From Zerene cesonia (taxonomy: Eukaryota; Arthropoda; Insecta; Lepidoptera; Pieridae), in the NCBI RefSeq assembly GCF_012273895.1, contig NC_052102.1, positions 10,286,002 through 10,350,001 of the forward strand: DNA of 64,000 nt. The letters are read 5' to 3'. The notes below the pieces were generated by a model that did not search any database, was not told the DNA's origin, and saw nothing but the letters and a program-made list of their open reading frames with translations. This document shows, piece after piece, positions 27,784 to 39,900 of the stretch (the first letter of the stretch is position 1; each line of letters starts with the position of its first letter). Position numbers and translations under genes: made by a program.

Positions 27784-27828
27784 AATCGTTGAACCCGAAA
27801 TATATTGAATATTTCGGGTTCAACGATT
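27784..27828. repeat. Perfect 20-bp inverted repeat with 5-nt loop
   Basis: The arm 'aatcgttgaacccgaaatat' (27784-27803) is exactly complementary to 27809-27828, separated by 'attga'. No rho-independent terminator or tRNA pattern applies in this eukaryotic context. It could be a tiny foldback element, a structured RNA, or a protein-binding palindrome. Confidence 0.95.
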
Positions 27829-28741
27829 TCGACTCTTGATCCTTACTTAGTGAAATAAGATGAGATTAATAATCACAAACAGATAATGTATCTATATCAT
27901 TACTTCTATGTCTATGTTTCTAATAGTAAATACTCCTAAAAGCGATAAGTCCAGTACCCACCTCTTTAATCAAATCATAAACCTTTTAATTTATTGATAC
28001 ACAATATTATCATTGTCATTTCTAGTTCAATAAATCATAGATAGTATTATGATTTGTTGTTGTATAACGAACCGACAACAATAAATTACATTGATGTTAC
28101 TGAATCTCAATAAAGAATGCGTAAATAGACGATATTTACAAACACAGCTTCAGATATGAATAATATGGCGGTAATTCCTAACTCCGTAATGCATTGATTG
28201 TGCATCATACAAGGTTCAGTGGCCGTTCAAGTTAATGTATATTTAACAAGCAAACTCGCGTATTTATGGACGCTCTTCCGGTATCACTCCTTTTGGAATA
28301 GTGATGAGGGTGAAGAGAAATCAACCTCGTCGAATTAGTGATTTTTATTGGCTCCTTTGAATGGTGAACTTGTTGGTCGCCAGTTCTGTTGTGGGACTTT
28401 TCAAGTGAAGCTAGGTGTAATTCAACGCTCTTTGAATAAAGTTACAAACGTGTGTCTTTCTCTAAACCATATTTTCTTCCATTCATCCTTGGCCATTTTG
28501 TCATAGCGCTTTTATACCTTCACCTGAAAATTTATATATAACCGACTCTTTTAGACTCAGTATTAAAATGTAACGGACAGATTTTATTTAAACTTTGTTT
28601 ACTTATCAAGGATCGGAGACAATAGAAATAATTTTATGGGTAAAATAATTTTTTTCTATCCGGTACGACAAACTAATTTTCTTGCGTTTACTCTGTAAAT
28701 GAGACAGTTTAGTTGAATGTCATTATGATTAACGCGTGTGT

Positions 28742-28798
28742 CAGAAAGAAAGAAAGAAGGAAAGAAAGAAAGAAACAAAGAAAGTAAGAAAAAAAAAC
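28742..28798. repeat. Impure (GAAA)n microsatellite
   Basis: About thirteen GAAA-like units with single substitutions (GGAAA, CAAA, GTAA) end in an A run. A shorter GAAA run is at 44632-44650. Confidence 0.9.
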
Positions 28799-31700
28799 AT
28801 ATCATACACTTTATTGCCTGTAAATTTCCAAAAACGTGTCGACATTTCGATATATTCTCAGTGAAGCTTTTTGTCAATTTACTAGTTTAATGTTTTATGC
28901 GCTACCGTTAATACACGAATGCGTACCAGTTAACATATTCAAGTGCAAATGTGTGAACTACTAGTTAATAATTCATTATCTAAAAATGTTCACCCGATAT
29001 GACTTCTTCAGTCGTATCTCCTAAGTATTTCGATATAAGCGATCGTTTATGGCGGCCGTTCAATATTTTACTTTACACGAGTCAATATACGTAACGATTT
29101 CCATAAAACACTCAATATCGGATGCATTATTCATCCATACCATTTGTACAGATACGTCCGTCTGCTATAAATAGCCGGCCTAACAGATTTTCATGTGTCA
29201 TTCGCATGAATCTTAGACGGGCGTATCAATAAACGGTCCGGTTTCAAAGTAACCGACACTTGCGACACCGGCGAGACAATGGACAGTAAATACTTGTTAT
29301 TGCGGCTGTCGCAGACCGCGACTTCATTATACATCGCCCACGGTACCCACCTACTGGGACGATTTCTAATTTGCTCTGCACTACTCGCAATGAAAGGGCA
29401 GGATACCACCAATGTATAAAGCAGAACACAAAAGTCATTTAGATATCTCAAACTGTTTTTATAAGCTTTTATTTAATTTCTTCTCGTCGGACATACGACA
29501 TTAAATTCTTAATAAAATTCGTCAGTTATTGGTTTCAGTGTCACGTAGTTTTTGTATTGTTGTTGAAAATCAAATGTTGCTTAGATTTTGTCCCCAGTTA
29601 TTGTTTATACGTGTATACGTTATTGTATGTACATATAATTAACTGTTGCGACGACCGCTATGTAGCATCCTTTAAAATTTTTAGTCTGAAATGTTTCCAT
29701 TATTTATTTCGCCGCTGCTATCTATACAAGGCTTGTAATTTGATCACTGTAACATATCATGGTAGGTACATGGTTCGTGGTTTTTCGTTTTCAACATGAT
29801 AATTTATGGAATTTTATAAAGTCACGAGATGAAATATTATTAATCGCTACTCCAGATGTAAATTAATCAGAATTCGCAATAGTTGATCGTTTTCATGTTC
29901 CACGCCATAAGTTCGGGTTGCAGGTCAAATGGCTTATAAATTATGTAATGTTTATTGAGATTGCACGATTTTCGGTCTGAATGTTTGATCAGATTTCGTA
30001 CAGACTTTTCTCGTATTAATCGCACAAATCAGGAAGAAGAAGTATGGCTTATTTATTTATAATTATGTATAGTTATATATAGTTATTTTGGTCGATATTA
30101 TAGTTCAGGATGCGACTGTATCGCACTATATATTTGCGATGATATTGTAAATCTTTGGGTTAAAAATTGTTAATAAGCTACTCGTGTTGCAGAAATTTTA
30201 TCGCTGAAAATAATTTTTCGAAAGCAACCATTTTCAATTGAGATCTTGGAAACAAAATATTTTAACTGGTGAGAAAGTTGTGAATTATTGGAGATAAAAT
30301 TGTTCAAAACATTACTATATTAGGCGTATCGTTCAAATTCCTATTTAGTTATTGAGTTGCCTAATTAGGTAACGATACAGTAAGAAATGATCACTGCACA
30401 ACCTGTAATGGCATGGCATAACTACGATAAAGATAACAGGTGCCGCTGGCAGTGCTCTTGTTAGGCGAAAGCGTTTATGTGGACGATAAAATAAAATAAT
30501 TACCAGTAATTGTATGTTGATTGAAGACTCGGCTTTTACTCTATAAATTCGTGAGCATAACCATTAGCAGTATTCATTTATTACCAGCGTTTTGCTCGAG
30601 GCGCCGCTCGTGTGCTTTGTGTACCAAGGTTATTACAGTGTCTCTGTGTTTATTGCTGTCTTGAGTTTTGCAGAATTGAAGGACTGGGCTCAAACTGAAG
30701 GTGCTCATTAGGGAATTGATGGTGATTAAATTTTTGACGGGATTATATTAAGATGTTTGTTTAAAAAAAATCACGGAAATTGATCTTGTGTTGTACAACT
30801 ACATGCTGTCAACAAACAATTGAAATTATTTTCAATATTTCAAACAATATTCATCCCATGAAATAATTGCCAGTTATGACTTCGTTTTGTATAGCAGAAA
30901 TATGTTTTCGCGTTCCATGTCATAATTTGCTGAGCAAAATGCATCGGTGACACCGGAATTGAGAACCTGCCCGCCTACCTAGTGCATTGCACCACCAGGG
31001 AAAGCAAACTCCTACTATGCGTTCGGTATCTCGCAAGGTTCTATTCTTGGCCATTTGTTGTTACATATCTGTATTTGTATGCAATTGTTGCTTTGTATTA
31101 GTCATCGTGTCCGAATTTGATATACAAAGGTGCTAATTATAGATTTTGCTTGTTTTCTATATATGTATTTGTTTTACTTATGTTTCTAGTATTTGGTACT
31201 TTGTAGAAATAATAAATATAAAGTAAAATATATTGAGATCACTTACGAATATATTAAAAACTGTAAGGTTTATCGCTTCTAATTGAATACAACGCGATGT
31301 ATGTTCCACTAACCAGTAAGCATTACAGCGAACATGCACCGTAATCGATTTTTCGTAAACTCCGTTTCTTTCTGCCGCTTTTCCCTTGCAAGGTCGCTTC
31401 AGTCGCGTGTTTCTATTGGCTAATTGTGGACATTTTATGAATAACTCGATATTTTCATTTCACGCTACTAGCAGATAGAGCGTGAAGTATTTTAGCGTGA
31501 CATACTGTGTGTCGTGTTTTCTTTTCCTCCGTTTGTATATCACCAGTCAATGATCCCTACATATATGTTTCCATATCATACACAATCAAGCCTAATGTGT
31601 TGCTTGAAGAAAGTTGAAAGTATGTATAGTAGAAACCTGACTTAAAATGCTCCAACTGTTATCCACAAGATTCACTTTAAATGTTTCCCAATAGCTCTGA

Positions 31701-33092
31701 GACAATTGTTTAGTTCGGTCTAACAACCGTGGTACCAGTGCGCAAATTATATAGTTTCTTGCAAACACATTTGTATGCCGTTCCCGCAAATACTTTACCG
31801 TTTGAAAGTCGCCAGAAGCGTTGAAGTGAGGCATGCAAACTCGTGTAAACTTTTTAGTCAACAATATATCTACTGATGTTCTCGAGGCGTGCTGTTGTGT
31901 CGCTTGAAATGTTCACATTAAATAGGTGTTCAATTCACTAATGAAAAAAATGTCTCTAGTGATATTATATTCGGTGATTCAATATGGAAATGGTTGTAGT
32001 AAATCAGAATTTAAACACTATATCATGACCAATGTAATATACAGTGCAGTCTGGGATGTAAAGAAGTGTTTGACAATTTGTAATGGGGTCTTTATATCCC
32101 CATATCGATAACAATTAAAGTCGAAAGCGTAAGTTCACAATGCAATGTCATTAAACTGTCTCCACGATTGCTGATAATTTTCCAACCTTTCGTTTAAATG
32201 TCGAAGCGTTTAACCAACATGCATTATACTGTTTAATTGCTGGGGTTAGATGTGGGGTTAATTCTTTTACATAACAACCTCACGTTCGGTCGTGAGCGGT
32301 CGGTCGGAGCGGAGCCGCGGGCGGTTCCTTGTATCCAATAGCATCTACGAGTTAATAATTTTCAAGCACGCTATTACCCTAATGATTCCTTAAACGAAAC
32401 GGCATATTACGATTTACTTCTTAGTGTCATTAAAGTTAACGCAGCATACGGCGGGTCACGTTTTCATATGCCTTCACTTCCTCGTGGGGCGAGGAAATCC
32501 ACGTGTGCCCCCGCTCGGCCGATAATTCATCGTTCAATGGCGACGTTGATTTATGATTCATTGATGTTATTGATCTATTGATTGCTCGGATGCGCCGGTG
32601 AAGTGATTAAAACTTTCGCTAATCGTCGCCGCCGGTGTTTGTTGATGCTGCACTGGCGAGATCAATTCTGAACTCAACTGAAATTGTCGGACTCGGGCAG
32701 GATTACATCGGCTTGAATAGATGGTTGCGTGTCGGTAGGGTTCTGTTTTGTTTTCTTTGATTTTTAAGAATCTTTTATGCATTTTCTCTTGAGACATTTC
32801 AAATCAATCGCTCGAATATTATTTGAGTTTTGCATAAATCGCCAAATATTAATTTGATAGAAACTAAAGCATATCAAAATTTCCATTACGTTCGATGAAG
32901 TACACAATTTAATTCATTGTTACAAATAAGGGCATTAGTATCTTCTGCTTTATTAGGTCGTAATTATGTAACTTTAAACAATAATTGCCCGCATGCAACC
33001 GATTGCAGTGATTGCAATGGATCAATTAAATTAATAGCTTGTGTGATTTTATGGACGACTTAATACAAATTGTATCGTGATTTATAAAGTAA

Positions 33093-33298
33093 CTAGCTGC
33101 ACCCCACGGTTCAACCCGCGTAAGTCCGTAACCTGTAGGAATATCGGGATAAAAAGTTGCCTATATGTTATTCCAGTTGTCCAGCTATCTACATACCAAA
33201 TTTCATTGCAATCGGTTCAGTAGTTTTTGTATGAAAGAGCAAAAAAAACACACACACTTTCTTACAAATTTTCGCATTTATAATATTAGTGGTATAGG
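33093..33298 (-). mobile_element. Lep1-like Helitron, family A, copy 4
   Basis: It opens 'ctagctgcaccccacggttc', has the core 'gcctatatgttattccag' and 'aaatttcattgcaatcggtt', an expanded A/CA tract ('aaaaaaaacacacacac'), and closes 'tttataatattagtggtata'. It has no coding capacity. Confidence 0.8.
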
Positions 33299-34235
33299 AG
33301 GTTGAATTTGTTGTCTGGATAAAGATATTCGTTCACGAATTTCTCTTTGTCACCTTCTTAAGTAATAGATATTACCATTCAAATAATATCATATTTCTTA
33401 ATGTAAACACTTGATGAATTATAGTTGTAAATAGTCATTTTGTAAATTGTATAAATAAGACGAACCTCACATTCGTATGTCCCGTTGATAACTATATGAG
33501 GAAATTTATTATTAAAATGAATCTTGAAATGTAAAGGAAACTTTTATATTTAGATGTGAAATGACATAACCATTGCTTTCTTAAACGGTTAAATTAGATT
33601 AACTCCAACACTGAGATTGTTATATAATTAGTTTGAATGTAAACCGACGTAATGATGCATGGGAACTAACTGCTTTCATTTCAAATTGGATTAAGTTTAG
33701 CATATGTACGAGAAATAGTTCACGTTCTATCTTGCTTACCTGCCAAGAAATTCTGTTGATTTCGCAAGTGATCCAATACTGATCTTTGAAGTGTTACAAA
33801 TTTTACATATCCTCTCGATATTCTATAATGTCTATTATAGTACCTATGTGTCCATTACAAAACAGCAAATAAGACTACTATATGAGGTCTACACTATAAA
33901 ATTATGCTTTATATAGTCTGCAATTTGAAACTAGTTTCCTGGTTCGTAAAATTAGCAAGCCCATCTCAGTTTTCTACCCTTGGTCTTACGCAATTTCTTA
34001 AATTTTACGCTAAACGTATCTCGGAAATTTCTACTTTATGGTCGTATATCAATGGTCGTTCGCTAATCCATTTAGTTTAACCACTCCACAGTAGGCACAC
34101 GTAGCTTGATTGAATCGCTTATGGATTGTGAACTCATCCATTGACCCAGATAAAGATAACGTAACGCGAACTTGTGAATTGATATAACAATTGAAATACT
34201 CGAGTTCAGATCAGTTTTATTATGTGTTCTTTGTA

Positions 34236-35379
34236 GTCCGGTCAATTTAGACCAAAAAATGAGGGTGAAGTTACATAAAGTCCCAACAAGCTGAATTTCT
34301 GTGAAGTTNNNNNNNNNNNNNNNNNNNNNNNNNNNNNNNNNNNNNNNNNNNNNNNNNNNNNNNNNNNNNNNNNNNNNNNNNNNNNNNNNNNNNNNNNNNN
34401 NNNNNNNNNNNNNNNNNNNNNNNNNNNNNNNNNNNNNNNNNNNNNNNNNNNNNNNNNNNNNNNNNNNNNNNNNNNNNNNNNNNNNNNNNNNNNNNNNNNN
34501 NNNNNNNNNNNNNNNNNNNNNNNNNNNNNNNNNNNNNNNNNNNNNNNNNNNNNNNNNNNNNNNNNNNNNNNNNNNNNNNNNNNNNNNNNNNNNNNNNNNN
34601 NNNNNNNNNNNNNNNNNNNNNNNNNNNNNNNNNNNNNNNNNNNNNNNNNNNNNNNNNNNNNNNNNNNNNNNNNNNNNNNNNNNNNNNNNNNNNNNNNNNN
34701 NNNNNNNNNNNNNNNNNNNNNNNNNNNNNNNNNNNNNNNNNNNNNNNNNNNNNNNNNNNNNNNNNNNNNNNNNNNNNNNNNNNNNNNNNNNNNNNNNNNN
34801 NNNNNNNNNNNNNNNNNNNNNNNNNNNNNNNNNNNNNNNNNNNNNNNNNNNNNNNNNNNNNNNNNNNNNNNNNNNNNNNNNNNNNNNNNNNNNNNNNNNN
34901 NNNNNNNNNNNNNNNNNNNNNNNNNNNNNNNNNNNNNNNNNNNNNNNNNNNNNNNNNNNNNNNNNNNNNNNNNNNNNNNNNNNNNNNNNNNNNNNNNNNN
35001 NNNNNNNNNNNNNNNNNNNNNNNNNNNNNNNNNNNNNNNNNNNNNNNNNNNNNNNNNNNNNNNNNNNNNNNNNNNNNNNNNNNNNNNNNNNNNNNNNNNN
35101 NNNNNNNNNNNNNNNNNNNNNNNNNNNNNNNNNNNNNNNNNNNNNNNNNNNNNNNNNNNNNNNNNNNNNNNNNNNNNNNNNNNNNNNNNNNNNNNNNNNN
35201 NNNNNNNNNNNNNNNNNNNNNNNNNNNNNNNNNNNNNNNNNNNNNNNNNNNNNNNNNNNNNNNNNNNNNNNNNNNNNNNNNNNNNNNNNNNNNNNNNNNN
35301 NNNNNNNNTTTTAAACAACTTCACAGAAATTCAGCTTGTTGGGACTTTATGTAACTTCGAATGTCTAAATTGACCGGAC
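34236..35379. mobile_element. Inverted-repeat DNA transposon interrupted by an assembly gap
   Basis: The bases before the gap (34236-34308) and after it (35315-35379) are reverse complements of each other: the 42 bases starting 'gaagttacataaagtcccaa' pair exactly, and the outer 'gtccggtcaatttagac' also pairs. A short segment between them differs ('caaaaaatgagggt' versus 'attc'). Both outer ends are followed by TA (34234-34235 and 35380-35381), compatible with a TA target-site duplication as in Tc1/mariner-like and some other cut-and-paste elements. The internal part is unknown, and no transposase is visible. Confidence 0.8.
34309..35308. other. Assembly gap of exactly 1000 N
   Basis: This is a run of N of a round length, so the true size is unknown. 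It sits precisely inside the inverted-repeat element, which likely caused the assembly break. Apparent open frames across it are artefacts. Confidence 0.99.
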
Positions 35380-35381
35380 TA

Positions 35382-36780
35382 TTGTTCGAGTCGATGTTGC
35401 AGTTCTAGTAATTGTTTTTAATTAGCAACCTGTACTCGTGTTCCACGCGCTGCGGGTTTATTGTTTTTCGATTTATTGGTTTGATTGCGAATGTTACAAT
35501 TGATTCTTCTTTTTAATTAGGTTATATCGTTTTAATGATTTCTATGGTAATGTAAAATATTCGTTCAAGTGCACTCTAATCGACTAATGTTTTTATATTA
35601 ACATCTAACTTTTATTTGACTGTTATGTTTGTCACAGTCAAGATCAATGAAAATTTGCCTTGAAATTTTATTCATTAATCAAGTTAGGAAAAAGACAGTT
35701 TTAGAACGTCGTCTTCCTTCGGACAGCACGTACTCATATAACCGTCCGATTTGAAAGAGAATGGAGCAAAAGTGAGTTTATTGGGAAGGAACGAGGCATA
35801 ATGCGTTCGGTCACTTGCGTAGTTGGCCAGTCCCGATTCATATTGGCCGCGGTGAAATTTCTTTCAGAAAACCATCGACTTGCTCTCACCAAGCAATTAA
35901 AAACGCTCCATCGTCACGAATGAAACATAAACACATGATTATGAGTCAGTAGCAATCGAACTTGACCGATATCGGCGCGCGTGAGATCGATACTCGTTTG
36001 GCAAACGTCGGGCGACCCGCGTCGAACGTGTCCATCAACGGTTTGTTCATATTTGGCCGCTATGTCTGCCGGATGGTTATGATTGTTGGTTCGCGTTATG
36101 TTATTATTTGTCACGTGGTTGAATGCAGTATGAATAAGATGTACGATGGACGGTTGGTTTGCTTCCCTATTATATTGTTTACCAGTTGTGACACGTGACT
36201 TTGTCCGCGTTGAATTTGTGCTTAGTAACGTTAAATCTATTTCTGAAAGAAAATTAGACTAATTCGTGTTCTATTTGTCTTCAGATAATTTATTTGGCAA
36301 TGCGATAGGTTGATGTTTTCGATTGCACGCACAAGGTCAGTGCGAGACTAGTGATGATAATGGGTAATTGTTGGTTAAAAATGCTATTAACCAGCGCGTT
36401 TTAATTACATCTGTAAAAGCTACCTTATTATTAAGTACTAAATCTACGTTTACACAATTATTATGTTGAGTATTTAAAAACATTTAAGCAAACAACTTAT
36501 TTATAAAATCGTCAAGCTATCATAATTAACTAATGGTCGTAAACAAATGAAAAAGTCATTCAAGCTTTTAATGTACAATTGTGTATTTATAGGAGTTATG
36601 ATAAATAACTAATAAAAAATCTCATATCGATACGAACAGATGTGATAATTCAGTCAGTTTTCCCGCCATCACAATAAAAAATATTGTGACAGTCAAAAGC
36701 GCGCGGAGCGGCCTTTCAAAAATCGAACACAATAAATGACATATAGAGCGAAGTGTTGTGCTTGCTATCTGTGAATTCGA
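35382..36780. other. Upstream region of the SUCO-like gene
   Basis: No gene is seen. Short overlapping frames on both strands at 35914-36198 have no recognisable domain. An 8-bp inverted repeat ('tcacaata' at 36669, 'tattgtga' at 36682) lies in the last 120 bp, where transcription of the downstream gene probably starts. No TATA box stands out. Confidence 0.5.
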
Positions 36781-36787
36781 AACTCGA

Positions 36788-36900
36788 ATGTGACATTTGG
36801 TGACGGTGTGTGTGACGTGACGGCGAAGTTGTTGCGGCGGCGGTTACTGCGGGCGGCGGTGACCGGTGCTCGCCAATGCGGCGGCGGCGCGCGCGCTATG
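36788..36900 (+). promoter_or_regulatory. Probable 5' leader of the SUCO-like gene with two upstream start codons
   Basis: At 36788 an ATG is followed at once by TGA, a minimal start-stop uORF. At 36876 a second ATG opens a frame that overlaps the main start in another phase; after splicing it runs 38 codons in exon 1 and two more in exon 2 before TGA at 39546-39548. The main ATG at 36898 has G at -3, a better context than the C at -3 of the 36876 ATG. Both would act only if the transcript starts upstream of them, which is inferred. Confidence 0.5.
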
Positions 36901-36989
36901 TCGCCGCCGCGGGCGCTGCTGGCGGCTCTGCTGCTGTGCCAACTGCTCTCGTACGGTGGCCACCAAGGGCTCACCAAGATATTCTACAC
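36898..36989 (+). CDS. SUCO: SUCO-like exon 1: signal peptide
   Basis: It encodes 30 residues plus two bases of a Thr codon, with the hydrophobic core 'ALLAALLLCQLL' typical of a cleaved signal. The donor is 'gtaagc' at 36990. The codon completes with the first base of exon 2 (39540), giving '..IFYT-LPDTGQPP..'. The exon is very GC-rich compared with the rest of the gene, suggesting a promoter-proximal GC island. An in-frame GTG upstream (36790) would extend the protein, but it is not a normal eukaryotic start and would bury the signal peptide. Confidence 0.85.
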
Positions 36990-39900
36990 GTAAGCATGTG
37001 ATAAGGGTGTTAGTTATTACGTGTTTGATAATAATCAGTTATAGCACTTTATGTTCTATTTCTCTCTCAGTTAAAGTGACAGAAAACCTTCTCGCTTTAT
37101 ACGTATAACGAGATTCGTAGCTATCAATAGGTGTAAATAATTTCACAAACTTTCGTGTACTATTTATTCTTCTTTCTGTATGTATAGTCAGATACATAAC
37201 ATGCTTGATTTGTTAATCGACTTTTTTTATAATGATATGTTTATTAGATTTTTAAACGTCATTCTATTATTCTATATTCGTCATATCTAGCATAAAAAAG
37301 TATGGTAATGCCTTAATAGATCCATAAATAAATAAACAAGGTTTTTGGTAGGAAATCTATGAAAAAATATTATAAAAAGATATGTTGTGCAATTTAATAC
37401 AAAATAATTTCGAAAGATAAGAAATATGCCTTTTATCATTTAATATGGGTATTATAGTGGTAAAGATACTAACAGTAATTAATTTTAATGATATTCAACG
37501 CAACGATGACTCAAATACCACAGATAAAATATTGAATGTTCAATGCGTTATCAGTATAGGCCTTCTATGAGTATCTGGAAATGTAGATTTATTTAAATCT
37601 TTTGATAAGGGACTTTATTACAAGACACATCTAAAATGTACGTATTTAATGAGTTATGTCACTATTAAAAAATTTGAATAATTTTGCTTCTGTTTTTATT
37701 ATTGTTTATCAAATGTTTATTTGTAATGTGGGATCCGAACACGCTTCGGCACGAATTGCGCTAGTTCGCACAGGGGGGAAGTACCACACCCCCCTTAGAA
37801 CACCTATGTATACTGTGTTTGTTGTTACCTGCACCTGGCAAGTGTTGTTCTGCCTTACTCTTATCATTTAGGGGTATGAAAAATAGATGTTGGCCGAATC
37901 TCAGACCTACCCGATATGCACACAAAATTTCATGAGAATCTGTACAGCCGTTTCGGAAGGTTACAGTAACTAACATTGTGATACGAGAATTTTATTTTTA
38001 GATATAAAAATGTCACCTCAAAACTATCATGACAAAACACATTATTGAAACGGTTGTGTAATACGACATTCGAAGCATAAATTTTTATTAAGGATTGAAA
38101 AATCTATCCTTTTTTTCTTGTCTAAGTGAGCAAATCTTACATACCATATCACGGGGACGGAGCCGTGGAATAATATGCCTTATTCCTACCGACCGATGTC
38201 CCGATGTCCCGATGCGTTGCATTAGACGCTACTGCGGGAACACTTTCGTTTAATTATCTTTAATATTTTAAACTTGGGTCGAAAAAAATAAATATTTTTC
38301 TTTTTCACACATTTCAAGTGAAACCTAGCTTGAAATTTTCGCGGCCTTGACGTTTCTTATCAATACCGTTGTTTCAATTATAATAGTTTGCGTGAAAACC
38401 GTTTCTAATTTGCATAATTTAATTCCAACATTTGAACTGTTATTTAAATATGAGAATTGCGATTTGTTTTTAGTAAAGATCTCGCATTATTGAGCACTAA
38501 TTCAGATATGTGACGCTTAAACTGAAAGAAAAATGAAAATTTATCGATTTGTATTATGCTAAATCTTTATAGTGTATACTAGCTGCGCCCCGCGGTTTCA
38601 CCCGCGTAAGTTCGTATCCCGAAGGAATATCGGGATAAAGAGTTTCCTATATGTTATTCCAGTTGTCCAGCTGTCTACGTACCAAATTTCATTGCAATCG
38701 GTTCAGTAGTTTTTGCGTGAAAGAGCAAGAAACGCACACATATCTTTACAAAGTTTCGCATTTATAATATTAGTAGGACTAGCATACACGGCCACGCGTT
38801 GCTGTGGCTGAGTAATAATTAAAAATATTAACATTATAAATTATTGGGATAATTAATCGGAATAAAAACTATCCTTTATCTTAAGTTGGACCAAACTACA
38901 CATAAAATGCCAAATTTCATCAAAATCGATTGAGTTGGTGAAGAGTTCATTGGGAACATACATCATGACACTGGATTTTTATATATTAAGATGAAGAATA
39001 TATAATTATATGTACAGACACTTATTTTATATTTGACAACAGTGTTGAGATAAGAGAAATAAGACTGTGTGTAGATAATGAGTTTATTTACGTTCTTGCT
39101 AGATATTGAATTGTTTTCACGCAACTTCCTATTACAAGTGTGAAGTTCTCATTGTGTTTCTAATTTACAATGTCGTTTTCGCAGCCATTGATGCTCTGAA
39201 CGCGTTTCACATAAATTGTTTTATTAAAACCAATTGACGCACTGATTGTATCAATTGTTGGTTACTATATGTACACAGTCCTGAAAATTGTCACACCATG
39301 CTTTAATATGAGCGTCTTATGATATTATAAGGAATACTTTTAATTATTCCTTGAAAGGGGCCCAAATTCTATTTTATTTTTATACTTATGTGTTCATTAA
39401 AGTATTACACAATAAAATAACAATGTTGCATATAAAATGTCAAAGCTCGAACCACCGAAATAACTTAAGTTTTCGTATTGTTTGCAATTTTATGGCAACG
39501 TTTGTGAATCATTCTCAATTTGCCATTTCTATTTTCCAGGTTACCTGACACGGGACAGCCTCCAATTCTCATCTCCCTGACAGACAACGCGAAATTGGAC
39601 TTAAGAACGGCAGATGAACTGCTATTCGTCAATGAATCTGAACAGCACAATGATACCCAGAGCTTCACAATTGTGGACAACTCGTCCGCAGACAGCGAGA
39701 AAGTACCTGAAGTTGCAGAAAAAGAATCCACTGAACCCAGATTGATCGTCAAAGCGAAGTCAATGCACGAAACCAGACAAGTCGAAGAAGCATTTCAAAC
39801 CGTAACTCCTGTGCCAGACGCCGAAAGCACAGTCGAATCTCAACCAGAAACTGAATCAGATGAAGACATTCCAATAAAGCCAGAAACACCACAAGAAGAC

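Larger units (their letters stand above)
25326..33092. other. Gene-free spacer
   Basis: No supported gene. The notable items are a perfect 20-bp hairpin (27784-27828), an impure GAAA microsatellite (28742-28798) and a GC-richer block at 32280-32720. The longest frame (26579-26938, 119 codons) has no recognisable domain. Confidence 0.55.

Noticed and set aside
32052..32071. Text resembling microRNA miR-1 ('tgggatgtaaagaagtgttt')
   Set aside because: The seed differs and no complementary star arm occurs within hairpin distance, so it is a chance match.
34242..35324. Long open frames across the first N gap
   Set aside because: They are almost entirely N, and the flanks are transposon inverted repeats.
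36790..36897. In-frame N-terminal extension of the SUCO-like protein from GTG at 36790
   Set aside because: GTG is not a usual nuclear start in animals, and the extension would place 36 residues before a clear signal peptide.
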